Under the pieces are notes generated by a model, which saw nothing but the letters and a program-made list of their open reading frames with translations, searched no databases and was not told the DNA's origin. A stretch of 58,768 nucleotides of DNA. Origin: an uncultured bacterium. GTDB taxonomy: Bacteria > Vulcanimicrobiota > CADAWZ01. Position 1 is the stretch's first letter. Each line of letters opens with the position of its first letter. The stretch lies in assembly GCA_902790465.1 (NCBI GenBank), contig CADASF010000004.1, positions 1-58,768 of the forward strand. Direction: 5' to 3'. Of the stretch, positions 26,283-34,639 are shown piece after piece. The position numbers were made by a program, and so were the translations under genes.

Positions 26283-26290
26283 TATAAGTA

Positions 26291-26327
26291 AAAATAAAAA
26301 AGGGCGAATCTCGTAGAGATTCGCCCT
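26291..26327 (-). terminator. Intrinsic terminator of the nucleotidyltransferase operon
   Basis: A perfect 12-bp stem AGGGCGAATCTC / GAGATTCGCCCT with a 3-base loop and a T-rich run on the minus strand, 165 bases past the stop at 26492. Confidence 0.85.
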
Positions 26328-26491
26328 CTATAAGATATTTAATATAAATTATAATCTATTTTTATATTTTTTGCAAGTTTTTTTTTTACAAAAAAAATAT
26401 TTGTTAGGATAATATTTATTTTCTTTATAACTTGCAATAAAAACAGCTATGATTACTTGAAATTATTATTATATCTTTTTTTTTGCTAAGT

Positions 26492-27322
26492 TCATTTTTC
26501 CATTTCTTTTTCTGCTCTTTTTAAGTCCTCTAATTTATCGACATTAAAAGCCATTTCTGGGAATTTGCTTTCCATTGCAAAAACTTTTGCTCCTAAAAGT
26601 TCCTCGCCTTTTTTTATTAATTCATCTATTGTCAATACCTGAAACAACATTTTTATTATGTTTATAAAACCAAATAGGGAAACAAGTTTTAATGGCTCTT
26701 TTCTTCCTTCTGTTATTTTTTTAAAAAGTTCCTCACATTTTGAGAATTTGCTTTTTGAAACCATCATAAAGCTACCACCACAAAATGTTCCTTCTTTTAG
26801 TTTTACATAAGTGTGTCTCAAATTTGGAAATCTTTCTTCAGAGATTTCTTTTCTAACAAAACTATAGGAAAAATCTGCATTTGATTCTATTGATTTTTTA
26901 GCAAAATCTTCAAATGATTGTGGTGTTGCAAGTGGTATATCACATGGAATAACAAATATTTTTTCATTTTGGCATAGCTGAAGTCCATTTTTTAGTGATT
27001 CAATTACCGATTTGCCACCAACACATGTATTATTGACCATTCCTTTTATATCTTGTGGAATTTTATCTGAAACTGACCCATTTCGTGCCATTAAACTTAT
27101 GAATCTTTTTATATATTCTGGAATATTTTCTGAAGGGGCTACAAAAATAATTTGTCCTGTATTTCCCATATTTTCAGAGGCTGTTTTTACCATTTCGAGA
27201 ACATATTCAGCCATCATTTTTCCATTTATTTTTATATAGGCTTTTCCTTCTGGCTTTTCTTTGAGATTTTCTTCAAATTCTTTTTCAAGTTTCCCGCCAC
27301 CAAGTACGATAATATCAAACAT
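26492..27322 (-). CDS. MobA-like NTP transferase domain protein
   Basis: A 276-residue protein with a nucleotidyltransferase (MobA/GlmU-like Rossmann) fold. Visible are IIVLGGGKLEKEFEE at the start, where the usual G-G-x-S/G-x-R-M-G loop is altered, KINGKMMAEYVLE, and VIPCDIPLATP near residue 120 with the metal-binding Asp. The altered N-terminal loop suggests a substrate different from MobA. ATG 27322 overlaps the end of the CCA-like gene by 8 bases, with AAGGA at 8 bases, so the two are translationally coupled. Its substrate cannot be told. Confidence 0.75.
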   Translation of the reverse strand: MFDIIVLGGGKLEKEFEENLKEKPEGKAYIKINGKMMAEYVLEMVKTASENMGNTGQIIFVAPSENIPEYIKRFISLMARNGSVSDKIPQDIKGMVNNTCVGGKSVIESLKNGLQLCQNEKIFVIPCDIPLATPQSFEDFAKKSIESNADFSYSFVRKEISEERFPNLRHTYVKLKEGTFCGGSFMMVSKSKFSKCEELFKKITEGRKEPLKLVSLFGFINIIKMLFQVLTIDELIKKGEELLGAKVFAMESKFPEMAFNVDKLEDLKRAEKEMEK

Positions 27323-28763
27323 TTTTTAATCCTTCTCTCAACAATATATCTTTATCATTTATTTTGTTATCAAGTTGAGTTTGTCTCAACATTCTAAGAA
27401 TAATTTTAGTTTTAGCACCAAAATTATATCCTGCTTCTATCAATTCTCTTCCAGTAATTAATGTTGGATTTTCTTCAAGTTTTTTCAATATAGCTTTAAT
27501 ATCATATTTTGTTTTACCAATTTGTCTTTGTATATCACAAATTTTGATTATTTCATCTTTTTCTGGACAATCTCTAAGTAATTCTTCAATAACAGCATCT
27601 GAATATTCTATTTTTTCTAAATTTATAAAAACAGTCATTACATAAATAGCATAATAAATATATTTTTGATTTGGCAAAGACAATCTTTTTATTATTTCTG
27701 TTGTTTTTTCTTGAATGTAAAATTCAGGTTCATTTGTTTTTTTAGCTTTTTTGCCATTTTCTTTGTTATATTTTTCTATATTGTTGATTCTTTGTTTTAT
27801 CTCATATTCAGCAATTTCGGAAAGTAAAAGAGAACATATTATTAAATTATTGTCTCTGTATTTATAAGCCTTTTGTAATTTTATTTTTGTATTTTCTATT
27901 AAATTTTCATTTTGATAAAATTCAGGAACCATTATTTTGAAAAATGAACTTTTTTCAAAATCAATCATTGAATTAACTGGATTAGATTCAAACGATTTTA
28001 TTATTTCTGTCGAGATTCTTTCACTTGAAACTGTTGTTATCAATTCAGGCATTAATTTTTTTATTGAATCCCAAGTGTTTTTTTCTATTTTAAATCCGAG
28101 TTGATTTTTTTGTCTGATAGCTCTCAACATTCTCAATGGGTCTTCGATAAATCTATCTTCAGGCTTTCCAACTGCTTTTATTTCTCTGTTTATTAAAGCA
28201 GTTATGCCATTTTGGTAATCAACAATTTTGCCTTTAACTTTGTTGAATTTATCTTTTTTGATTCTGAAAAATATGGCATTAAAAGTGAAATCTCTTCTTT
28301 GTGAGTCTTCATAGGCATATACATTATTTGTATTTATGTCAAAATCTCTATGACCTTTACCTGTGCTGATTTCTGTCCTTGCAAGGGCAATATCGAGAAC
28401 TTCTTCTGTCCATCTTACTGAAACTCTATAGACAGGAAATGATTTTCCTGCCGATATGTAATCTTTGATTTTATAGATTTTAGCTCTTTTCATTGAACTA
28501 AATATTTTGTCAAGTTTTTCAAAATCACAATTAACGACCATCATGTCTATGTCATGAGCGTCTTTTTTTCCCTGTATTATTCCTCTTACTATTCCACCTA
28601 CTAAATATAGGCTTGATTTTTTGTCAAGTCTCGAAATCAATCCAGATAAAAATAAAGATAGAGAAGGTCTTTCAAGAAGCCAATTTTTGAATCTTTTTTC
28701 TCCGTCTCTTCTTAATGCTTGTATTTTTTCGTTGTTTTTTTGTTTTTTTATTATGTGTATCAT
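27315..28763 (-). CDS. tRNA nucleotidyltransferase / poly(A) polymerase family
   Basis: A 482-residue class II nucleotidyltransferase. The catalytic pattern is LYLVGGIVRGII plus AHDIDMMVV near residues 55-78, followed by RRDFTFNAIFF and the flexible-loop signature EDPLRMLRAIRQ near residue 215. The C-terminal half is helical and has no clear HD phosphohydrolase motif. It could be the CCA-adding enzyme (the tRNA-Trp gene here does not encode CCA) or a poly(A) polymerase; the sequence alone does not decide. ATG 28763 has no strong ribosome site. Confidence 0.85.
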   Translation of the reverse strand: MIHIIKKQKNNEKIQALRRDGEKRFKNWLLERPSLSLFLSGLISRLDKKSSLYLVGGIVRGIIQGKKDAHDIDMMVVNCDFEKLDKIFSSMKRAKIYKIKDYISAGKSFPVYRVSVRWTEEVLDIALARTEISTGKGHRDFDINTNNVYAYEDSQRRDFTFNAIFFRIKKDKFNKVKGKIVDYQNGITALINREIKAVGKPEDRFIEDPLRMLRAIRQKNQLGFKIEKNTWDSIKKLMPELITTVSSERISTEIIKSFESNPVNSMIDFEKSSFFKIMVPEFYQNENLIENTKIKLQKAYKYRDNNLIICSLLLSEIAEYEIKQRINNIEKYNKENGKKAKKTNEPEFYIQEKTTEIIKRLSLPNQKYIYYAIYVMTVFINLEKIEYSDAVIEELLRDCPEKDEIIKICDIQRQIGKTKYDIKAILKKLEENPTLITGRELIEAGYNFGAKTKIILRMLRQTQLDNKINDKDILLREGLKNV

Positions 28764-28882
28764 GTCTTTTTGTTTTGTTGTTTATAAAAGTAATTCTCAA
28801 AATATTATTATATAAGAATAAATGGAAAAAAGCAAGAAATTTTTTTACGAGGATATGTTGCAGGTCTTAACAATTTAATGCC

Positions 28883-28912
28883 TTGTGCTAGTTGGTCTAT
28901 CAACTAACACAA
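28883..28912. repeat. Long hairpin inside the 28.9-kb element
   Basis: TTGTGCTAGTTG / CAACTAACACAA forms a 12-bp stem with one mismatch and a 6-base loop. It overlaps the left inverted repeat of the 28899-29098 element. Confidence 0.6.
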
Positions 28913-29098
28913 CGAGTTGCTTTAATAAAAAATTAACAAATTTTGATTTTTTTTAACAATATTTAAGCATAAATTGTAATAATAAAAAAATACAATAGAA
29001 ATAGCTCGATAAATAACTCAAAAAAAAATATTGATTCTTTGCCTTTATTCATATATAATTAAAGCAGGAAAATAATTTAACTCGTTGTGATAGTTGAT
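28899..29098. mobile_element. 200-bp non-coding element with 20-bp terminal inverted repeats
   Basis: ATCAACTAACACAACGAGTT (28899-28918) is the reverse complement of AACTCGTTGTGATAGTTGAT (29079-29098) with one mismatch. A third copy of the end sequence lies at 55290-55309. No reading frame lies inside. It looks like a MITE and fills most of the gene-free stretch 28764-29167; the rest of that gap shows only the promoter at 29031-29059. Confidence 0.5.
29031..29059 (+). promoter_or_regulatory. Sigma-70-type promoter of the macrodomain operon
   Basis: TTGATT (29031-29036), a 17-base spacer and TATAAT (29054-29059), lying inside the right part of the inverted-repeat element and about 110 bases before the first start codon. 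Confidence 0.55.
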
Positions 29099-29167
29099 TT
29101 TTTAAAAAAATAAGCTAAAGAAGAAGCTATGAAAGAATCAGAAGCTAAAAAATTTGGAGGAAAAATT

Positions 29168-29428
29168 ATGCAAAATAATTATTTAAAAATACCAACAGGA
29201 AGCAAACAAGAAAAAGCTGTTTTTTATTATGATTTTACTTGTCCAGCTTGCTATAATAAAATTTTACTCGGAACAGATGGTGGCAGATATGGGAATATAG
29301 GCGATTTTTCTTGTATTCATTGTGGAGAAACATATCATGCAACAGATGACGATGCACCTTCACCTAATAACCTATATGTGTGGAGCGATAAATATGGAAA
29401 AACTACATTGAAGGAAATAAAAAAATGA
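29168..29428 (+). CDS. Small zinc-ribbon protein
   Basis: An 86-residue protein with two Cys pairs, CPAC near residue 25 and CIHC near residue 50, spaced as in a zinc ribbon. The rest is hydrophilic with an acidic stretch (ATDDDAPSP). I do not recognise a named family. ATG 29168 is chosen because GGAGG lies 7 bases upstream; the earlier in-frame ATG at 29129 lacks a site. Its stop overlaps the start of the macrodomain gene (ATGA), so the two are translationally coupled and probably work together. Confidence 0.75.
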   Translation: MQNNYLKIPTGSKQEKAVFYYDFTCPACYNKILLGTDGGRYGNIGDFSCIHCGETYHATDDDAPSPNNLYVWSDKYGKTTLKEIKK

Positions 29429-30216
29429 CACAGACTGAAAGACTTGATTATATACTCAAATATTTGATAGATGAGCTGGAATATCCAAATAACAAAATGC
29501 AAATTCCTTCTTCTTATAAGGAAAAGCGTTTTTTGATGAAATCACTTTTAAATATTCGTCCCCCAAAAGAAATTTCAGATGAATTTATTAAAGTTCAAGA
29601 TGATTTTTTAAAGAACGAAGCCGAAGAAAAGGGAATAATTGATGTTTATTCACTTCCAGCCAAAGATAAGCTCTCTGTCTGGCAGGGAGATATAACAAGA
29701 TTAAAAGTTGGTGCTATTGTAAATGCTGCAAATAGTGAAATGCTCGGTTGTTTTCAAGCAGGGCATATGTGTATTGATAATGTAATTCATACGGCTTCTG
29801 GAGTTCAACTGAGAGAAGAGTGTTTTGCTTTAATGCAAGAAAAGAGAAGAAAATTTAATGATCCTAATTATGTTGAGCCGACAGGAAAGGCTATGATAAC
29901 AAAAGGGTATAATTTGCCTGCTGAATATGTAATCCATACTGTCGGTCCTATTGTCTATGGCAATTTGACAGAATCATTAAAAGATGATCTTGCAAATTGT
30001 TATAAAAGTGTTCTATCATGTTGTATTGAAAATAAAATAAAGACAGTTGCTTTCTGTTGTATTTCTACAGGTGTTTTTTGTTTTCCAAATGAGGAAGCAG
30101 GGAAAATAGCAGTCAAAACAGTTAAAGAGTTTTTGAAAAAAGATTCTTTTATTGAGAGAGTTGTTTTCAATGTCTTTAAAGATATTGATTTGGAAATTTA
30201 TAATAATTTATTGTAG
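29425..30216 (+). CDS. Zinc-dependent macrodomain protein-ADP-ribosyl hydrolase
   Basis: A 263-residue protein of the zinc-macrodomain class, known from pathogenic Gram-positives to remove ADP-ribose from proteins modified by a SirTM sirtuin. The class signature is clear: QGDITRLKVGAIVNAAN near residue 90, then the zinc motif GCFQAGHMCIDNVIH with the Cys-His-Cys ligands, and later ISTGVFCFPNEEA. The first 80 residues are a helical N-terminal part typical for this subgroup. The usual partners (SirTM, GcvH-L, lipoate-protein ligase) are not adjacent; the sirtuin at 46396 is of the ordinary deacetylase type. The coupled neighbour is a zinc-ribbon protein. Confidence 0.9.
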   Translation: MTQTERLDYILKYLIDELEYPNNKMQIPSSYKEKRFLMKSLLNIRPPKEISDEFIKVQDDFLKNEAEEKGIIDVYSLPAKDKLSVWQGDITRLKVGAIVNAANSEMLGCFQAGHMCIDNVIHTASGVQLREECFALMQEKRRKFNDPNYVEPTGKAMITKGYNLPAEYVIHTVGPIVYGNLTESLKDDLANCYKSVLSCCIENKIKTVAFCCISTGVFCFPNEEAGKIAVKTVKEFLKKDSFIERVVFNVFKDIDLEIYNNLL

Positions 30217-30237
30217 ATATTAGTGGGGTTTAATATA

Positions 30238-31287
30238 TTGGCAGAACTTGAAAGACTTAGAACTGAAATAGATGAAATTAGTATTAAAATTTTAAATCTT
30301 TTAAATAAAAGGGCCGAAGTTGTAAAAAAAATAGGTCTTGAAAAGGAAAAATTGGGAATAGAAATTTCTAATCCACTGAGAGAAGAAACTTTAAACTCAA
30401 TTTTATGTAAAAATAATAAGGGACCTTTTTCCAATGAAGCTATAAAAAGAATTTTTAAAACTATTTATGATGAATCAAAAGATATTCAGATAAATAAAGA
30501 TAATAACATATCTAATTTAAAAATTGATTTGGGAAATGGAATTTTTATTGGAAAAGATTGTCTTCCAATCATGATTGCTGGACCTTGTTCAGTTGAATCT
30601 GAAGAACAACTTGACAAGACAGCATCTTTTGTACATGAGACAGGCGTTAAAATTTTGAGAGGCGGAGCATATAAACCGAGAACTTCTCCATATTCTTTTC
30701 AAGGACTTGGTGAAAAGGGGTTAATATTGCTAAATAAATATGCAAAGAAATATGGTATGTTGTCTGTTTCTGAAGCAACTACAATAGAAAATTTGAAATT
30801 TGTTGAAAAATATTGTGATATAATACAAATTGGGGCAAGAAATATGTATTCTTATCCTCTTTTGGAAGCTGTGGGACAACTTAGAAAGCCTGTTATTTTA
30901 AAGAGGCATTTTTCGGCAACTATTAAAGAATTATTGCTTTCAGCCGAATATATACGAAAAGGTGGAAATAAAAATATAATTCTATGTGAAAGAGGAATAA
31001 GAACATTTGAAACAAGTACAAGAAATACACTCGATATTTCATCTATTCCTATTTTAAAAAAAGAATCATATTATCCAGTTATTGTTGATTTAAGTCATTC
31101 AGCAGGACGAAAAGATATTTTGAATTCTCTTTTATTAGCTGTTCTTGGAGTTGGGGTAGATGGGATAATGGTTGAAACTCATATCAATCCTGATGAAGCT
31201 CTTTCCGACGGAAATCAACAGATGAATAGAGATGAATTTTTTGATTTTATGAAAATTTTTCAAAAATTTTTAGATTTAGGTATTTAA
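30238..31287 (+). CDS. DAHP synthase fused to chorismate mutase (AroQ domain)
   Basis: A 349-residue bifunctional shikimate-pathway enzyme. The first 85 residues are an AroQ-type chorismate mutase helix bundle (LERLRTEIDEISIKILNLLN). The rest is a type I-beta DAHP synthase with IAGPCSVES, KILRGGAYKPRTSPYSFQG, IQIGARNMYSY, VILKRHFSA and VDLSHSAGRK. It condenses PEP and erythrose 4-phosphate; in such fusions the mutase domain commonly serves as the prephenate or chorismate feedback sensor. TTG 30238 is preferred, with GGGG about 9 bases upstream; GTG 30223 is the alternative. It follows the macrodomain gene by about 20 bases. Confidence 0.93.
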   Translation: MAELERLRTEIDEISIKILNLLNKRAEVVKKIGLEKEKLGIEISNPLREETLNSILCKNNKGPFSNEAIKRIFKTIYDESKDIQINKDNNISNLKIDLGNGIFIGKDCLPIMIAGPCSVESEEQLDKTASFVHETGVKILRGGAYKPRTSPYSFQGLGEKGLILLNKYAKKYGMLSVSEATTIENLKFVEKYCDIIQIGARNMYSYPLLEAVGQLRKPVILKRHFSATIKELLLSAEYIRKGGNKNIILCERGIRTFETSTRNTLDISSIPILKKESYYPVIVDLSHSAGRKDILNSLLLAVLGVGVDGIMVETHINPDEALSDGNQQMNRDEFFDFMKIFQKFLDLGI

Positions 31288-31311
31288 CATTTTTATTTTT
31301 TTTGCTATAAT
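31284..31311 (+). promoter_or_regulatory. Sigma-70-type promoter of fba
   Basis: TTAACA (31284-31289), a 16-base spacer and a perfect TATAAT (31306-31311), about 40 bases before the aldolase start. The -35 overlaps the stop of the preceding gene. Confidence 0.65.
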
Positions 31312-31353
31312 ATACGGAGTTTTTATTTTATTTATTTTAAAAGAGGTTTTAAA

Positions 31354-32349
31354 ATGGTAAATTATAAAGATTTAGGCTTAGTAAATAGCCGTAACATGTT
31401 CAAAAAAGCTATTGATGGTGGCTTTGCAATTCCAGGTTACAATTTTAACAATATGGAACAGATTCAAGCTATAATCAGAGCTTGTGCTGAAACAGATTCT
31501 CCTGTTATTCTCCAAGTTTCAAAAGGTGCAAGAGAATATGCAAATCAGACATTGCTTCGTCATATGGCATGTGGAGCAGTTGAGATGGCAAGAAAAGATT
31601 TAGGTTCAAATATTCCAATCGTTCTCCATCTAGATCATGGTGATTCTTTTGAAATTTGTAAATCATGTATTGAAACAGGTTTTTCATCTGTCATGATTGA
31701 TGGAAGTGCTCATTCATTCGAAGACAATATTGCTCTCACAAAGAAAGTCGTTGAATTTGCACATGACCATGATGTTACAGTTGAAGGTGAACTCGGAGTA
31801 TTGGCAGGAATTGAAGATGAAGTTTCACATGAAAAATCTCATTATACAAAACCTGAAGAAGTAGAAGAGTTCGTTTCAAGAACAGGTGTTGACAGTCTTG
31901 CAATTTCAATTGGTACTTCACATGGTGCATATAAATTCAAAGTAAAACCAGGTGATCCACAGCCAAAACTTCGCCTTGACATTCTCGAGGAAGTCAAAAA
32001 GAGAATCCCTGGATTCCCAATCGTATTACATGGTGCTTCATCAGTTCTTCCTGAATATGTAGATATAATCAACCAATTTGGTGGAAAGATGGACAATGCT
32101 GTTGGAGTTCCAGAAGATGAAATCCGCAAAGCAGCAGCAAGTGCAGTTTGTAAAGTCAATATTGACAGTGATGGCAGACTTGTCATGACAGCTATAATCA
32201 GAAAAGTATTTGCAGAAAAACCTGCAGAGTTTGACCCAAGAAAATATTTAGGTCCAGCAAGAGCAGAATTGATTAAGATGATTTCTCGTAAGAACAAAGA
32301 AGTTCTCGGATCAGCTGGTCATGGTGCAGAAATTTTTGCAATGGAATAA
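31354..32349 (+). CDS. fba: Class II fructose-bisphosphate aldolase
   Basis: A 331-residue zinc aldolase of glycolysis and gluconeogenesis. AIPGYNFNNMEQ, VLHLDHGDSFE with the zinc histidine and catalytic Asp, EGELGVLAGIEDE, AISIGTSHGAYK and VLHGASSVL give the full class II active site. ATG 31354 follows AAAGAGG. The gene has its own promoter and a terminator behind it, so it is monocistronic. Codon use is noticeably cleaner than in its neighbours (more TTC, CTC and CGC codons), as expected for a highly expressed gene. Confidence 0.96.
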   Translation: MVNYKDLGLVNSRNMFKKAIDGGFAIPGYNFNNMEQIQAIIRACAETDSPVILQVSKGAREYANQTLLRHMACGAVEMARKDLGSNIPIVLHLDHGDSFEICKSCIETGFSSVMIDGSAHSFEDNIALTKKVVEFAHDHDVTVEGELGVLAGIEDEVSHEKSHYTKPEEVEEFVSRTGVDSLAISIGTSHGAYKFKVKPGDPQPKLRLDILEEVKKRIPGFPIVLHGASSVLPEYVDIINQFGGKMDNAVGVPEDEIRKAAASAVCKVNIDSDGRLVMTAIIRKVFAEKPAEFDPRKYLGPARAELIKMISRKNKEVLGSAGHGAEIFAME

Positions 32350-32367
32350 TTTATATATTTAATTAAC

Positions 32368-32417
32368 AAATAAGGGGTTGTAAAAAAATTACTTTTTTCA
32401 CAGCCCCTTATTTTTTT
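32368..32417. terminator. Bidirectional intrinsic terminator
   Basis: AAATAAGGGGTTGTAAAAAAA / TTTTTTCACAGCCCCTTATTT between fba (plus) and the DA1-like gene (minus). The arm sequence is closely related to the terminator at 20618-20667. Confidence 0.88.
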
Positions 32418-33088
32418 CACTTACTTAAATTATTGATTGCTTTTTGTAAATTTAAAGCCTCTTCTTTATTTTCAATCAAAAACCTTACAAGAGGCTTTTT
32501 TCGTGCTTTTTTTTCTATTTTTAAAATTTCTTTAAATCCACTGCCATGTTTTAATGATTTTATTTTCAATATATGTTCTATATCTTTTTTTGAATGTAAA
32601 TCTTTTAGAATTTTGTATTCAATCCATCTAGCCATGGCCTCTCTACAAGGTTGATCATCTGTAAATATTTTCTGTTCATATAAGAAGGCATGCATCAACT
32701 CATGGGCTATTATTGCCTTAAATCTTTTGATAGGAAGTCCTGACATTATATAAATCATGTGGTATTTTTCATTTATCATCTTTTGAGAATGATATTTTCC
32801 CAAATTTTCTTCCTTCCAAGTAAAATTTAGAAAATCTTTTTCTCTCGATTTTACAAGTTCAAGAACAACAGGATTTATAACAACTATTGAATATCTATCG
32901 CTTATATATTCATTTGTGATACTTAATAATTTTTTCCCAATATTCAAATTATTTATAAATGGATATTTATCTTCATCAAATCCATCTGTTGTTATTGAAA
33001 ATTCTTTTCTACCTGATATTATGTAATCGCAGGCACGGACAAATGTAGTAAATATATTTTTGATTATTTTTATAAAAAATTTTATCAT
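32417..33088 (-). CDS. DA1-like zinc metallopeptidase
   Basis: A 223-residue protein with a single HExxH site in AIIAHELMHAFL near residue 130. The surrounding pattern, an IYIMSGLP-RF lead-in, the HELMHAFL helix, then an acidic residue in REAMARWIEYKIL about 20 residues on and a later HGSGFKEI segment, follows the peptidase domain of plant DA1 proteins (PF12315), ubiquitin-activated proteases; bacteria also hold such domains with unknown targets. No LIM domain or ubiquitin-binding motif is present. The N-terminus is hydrophobic (IKFFIKIIKNIFTTFV), perhaps membrane-associated. Alone in its transcript. Confidence 0.7.
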   Translation of the reverse strand: MIKFFIKIIKNIFTTFVRACDYIISGRKEFSITTDGFDEDKYPFINNLNIGKKLLSITNEYISDRYSIVVINPVVLELVKSREKDFLNFTWKEENLGKYHSQKMINEKYHMIYIMSGLPIKRFKAIIAHELMHAFLYEQKIFTDDQPCREAMARWIEYKILKDLHSKKDIEHILKIKSLKHGSGFKEILKIEKKARKKPLVRFLIENKEEALNLQKAINNLSK

Positions 33089-33101
33089 TTAAAATAAAAA
33101 A

Positions 33102-33143
33102 AACCTGTCAGAGATTATTTTATGTAAAATAATCTCTTCAGGT
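33102..33143 (-). terminator. Intrinsic terminator of the small membrane protein gene
   Basis: The stem AACCTG-AGAGATTATTTTA / TAAAATAATCTCT-CAGGTT is followed on the minus strand by a run of T residues. Confidence 0.8.
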
Positions 33144-33167
33144 TGTGTCGTCATATTCTGCTTTTTC

Positions 33168-33380
33168 TTATTTGTCTTCGTCTTTTTCTTTCTTTTCGTC
33201 TTTATCTTTTTTGACTTTCTTTTTGATTGGTACTTCGCCTGCTCCTTCAGATTTTAGCTTGTACTCCATAATATCAGCGATTCTACCGATATCGTCTAAT
33301 CTATCTTGTATTCCGATAAGAGTCATAACGATAAATGCCAATGCAACAGCTACAACACAATAAAATATTATTTGATACAT
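33168..33380 (-). CDS. Small single-pass membrane protein
   Basis: A 70-residue protein with one N-terminal membrane helix (about residues 4-23), a short amphipathic stretch and a Lys/Asp/Glu-rich tail of about 25 residues. ATG 33380 follows AGAGAGGA; an ORF start at 33425 has no site. The layout resembles small membrane anchors or scaffolds, but no family is recognised. It lies between the DA1-like gene and the pilT genes and has its own terminator. Confidence 0.65.
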   Translation of the reverse strand: MYQIIFYCVVAVALAFIVMTLIGIQDRLDDIGRIADIMEYKLKSEGAGEVPIKKKVKKDKDEKKEKDEDK

Positions 33381-33545
33381 TTTATCCTCTCTTATAATAA
33401 AAAACTTCAATATATTATTCTTCAAGTAATTATTTTCTTCCTTCAGTTTCTTTAAACTGAAGGTAAATTTATTTAAATGTTGAAAAAAAATATTTGATTA
33501 ATGTATTTTCTTTGCTTATTTTTGGCAAAAGAAAGGAATTTGAAA

Positions 33546-34622
33546 TTGAAAAAAATAGACGGGTTTTTAAGGCAATTAATAGATTTAGAAGGCTCTGATT
33601 TGCATGTTGCAGCTGGAAGTCGTCCAATGATACGAAAAAATGGCATACTTGAGCCTACAGATTTTCCGTATTTGACAAATGGAAATATATATGAATTGAT
33701 GCAGGAAGTATTGACACCTGCTGAAATTCAAAAGTTTACTTCAAATGCTGATTTAGATTTTGTATATCAATCTCGAGAATTAGATCAAAGATTCCGTTCA
33801 AATGCTTTTTACCAGAAAAATGGAATTTCTATGGTTTTTAGATGGATTAAGAGAGATATTCCAACACTTGAAGAATTGGGATTTTCTGAAGCTGTAAAAA
33901 AATTGACGAGATTTCACCAAGGAATCGTTTTGGTGACGGGACCTAGTGGATGTGGAAAAACAACGACTATGGCAAGTTTAATTGACATAATAAACAAAGA
34001 GCGTTCACTTCATATAATAACAGTAGAAGAACCCGTGGAATATATTCATAGAAATAAAAATTCTCTTATTATTCAGAGAGAAGTTGGCAAAGATGTTGAC
34101 ACTTTCCAGACAGCATTAAAAGGTGCATTGAGAGAAGACCCTGATGTAATAGTTATTGGAGAATTGAGAGATTTAGATACAATATCTTTGGCTATAACAG
34201 CTGCAGAAACAGGTCACCTTGTTTTTTCAACAATAAATACAAATAGTGCTATACAGACTATTGATAGAATTATTGATTCATATCCTTCTGAGCAACAATC
34301 ACAAGTAAGAGTTATGTTTTCAGAGTCATTAAAAGCTATAATATCTCAACAGTTGATCCAAAATACAGATGGAACAAAAATGGTTTGTGCTTATGAATTG
34401 TTGATAGGTAATAGTTCTGTTTCTAACTTGATAAGAGATTCAAAACAGTATCAGATTATAAATAACATGCATACTGGCAAGAAACAGGGCATGCAGTTGA
34501 TGGATTCTTCACTTCTCGATTTAGTTATGGCTGGATCGATTACCTTAGAAGTAGCTCTTGAGAGATCACAAAATCCAAGTGGACTTGAAGATAAATACAA
34601 AGCATTAAAACAACAATCTTAA
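33546..34622 (+). CDS. PilT/PilU-like twitching motility ATPase (variant His box)
   Basis: A 358-residue secretion-type hexameric ATPase expected to power pilus retraction. The N-terminal domain has GSDLHVAAGSRPMIRKNG. Walker A is GPSGCGKTTT, the Asp box is VEEPVEYIH, and Walker B is DPDVIVIGELRD. The His box reads TGHLVFSTINTNSA, with Asn in place of the second His of the usual TLHTNSA. TTG 33546 has AAAGGAA 7 bases upstream; ORF starts further up have none. It is followed at 17 bases by a second PilT paralogue with an intact His box, resembling PilT/PilU pairs. Confidence 0.9.
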   Translation: MKKIDGFLRQLIDLEGSDLHVAAGSRPMIRKNGILEPTDFPYLTNGNIYELMQEVLTPAEIQKFTSNADLDFVYQSRELDQRFRSNAFYQKNGISMVFRWIKRDIPTLEELGFSEAVKKLTRFHQGIVLVTGPSGCGKTTTMASLIDIINKERSLHIITVEEPVEYIHRNKNSLIIQREVGKDVDTFQTALKGALREDPDVIVIGELRDLDTISLAITAAETGHLVFSTINTNSAIQTIDRIIDSYPSEQQSQVRVMFSESLKAIISQQLIQNTDGTKMVCAYELLIGNSSVSNLIRDSKQYQIINNMHTGKKQGMQLMDSSLLDLVMAGSITLEVALERSQNPSGLEDKYKALKQQS

Positions 34623-34639
34623 AATTTAAGGAGTCTATT

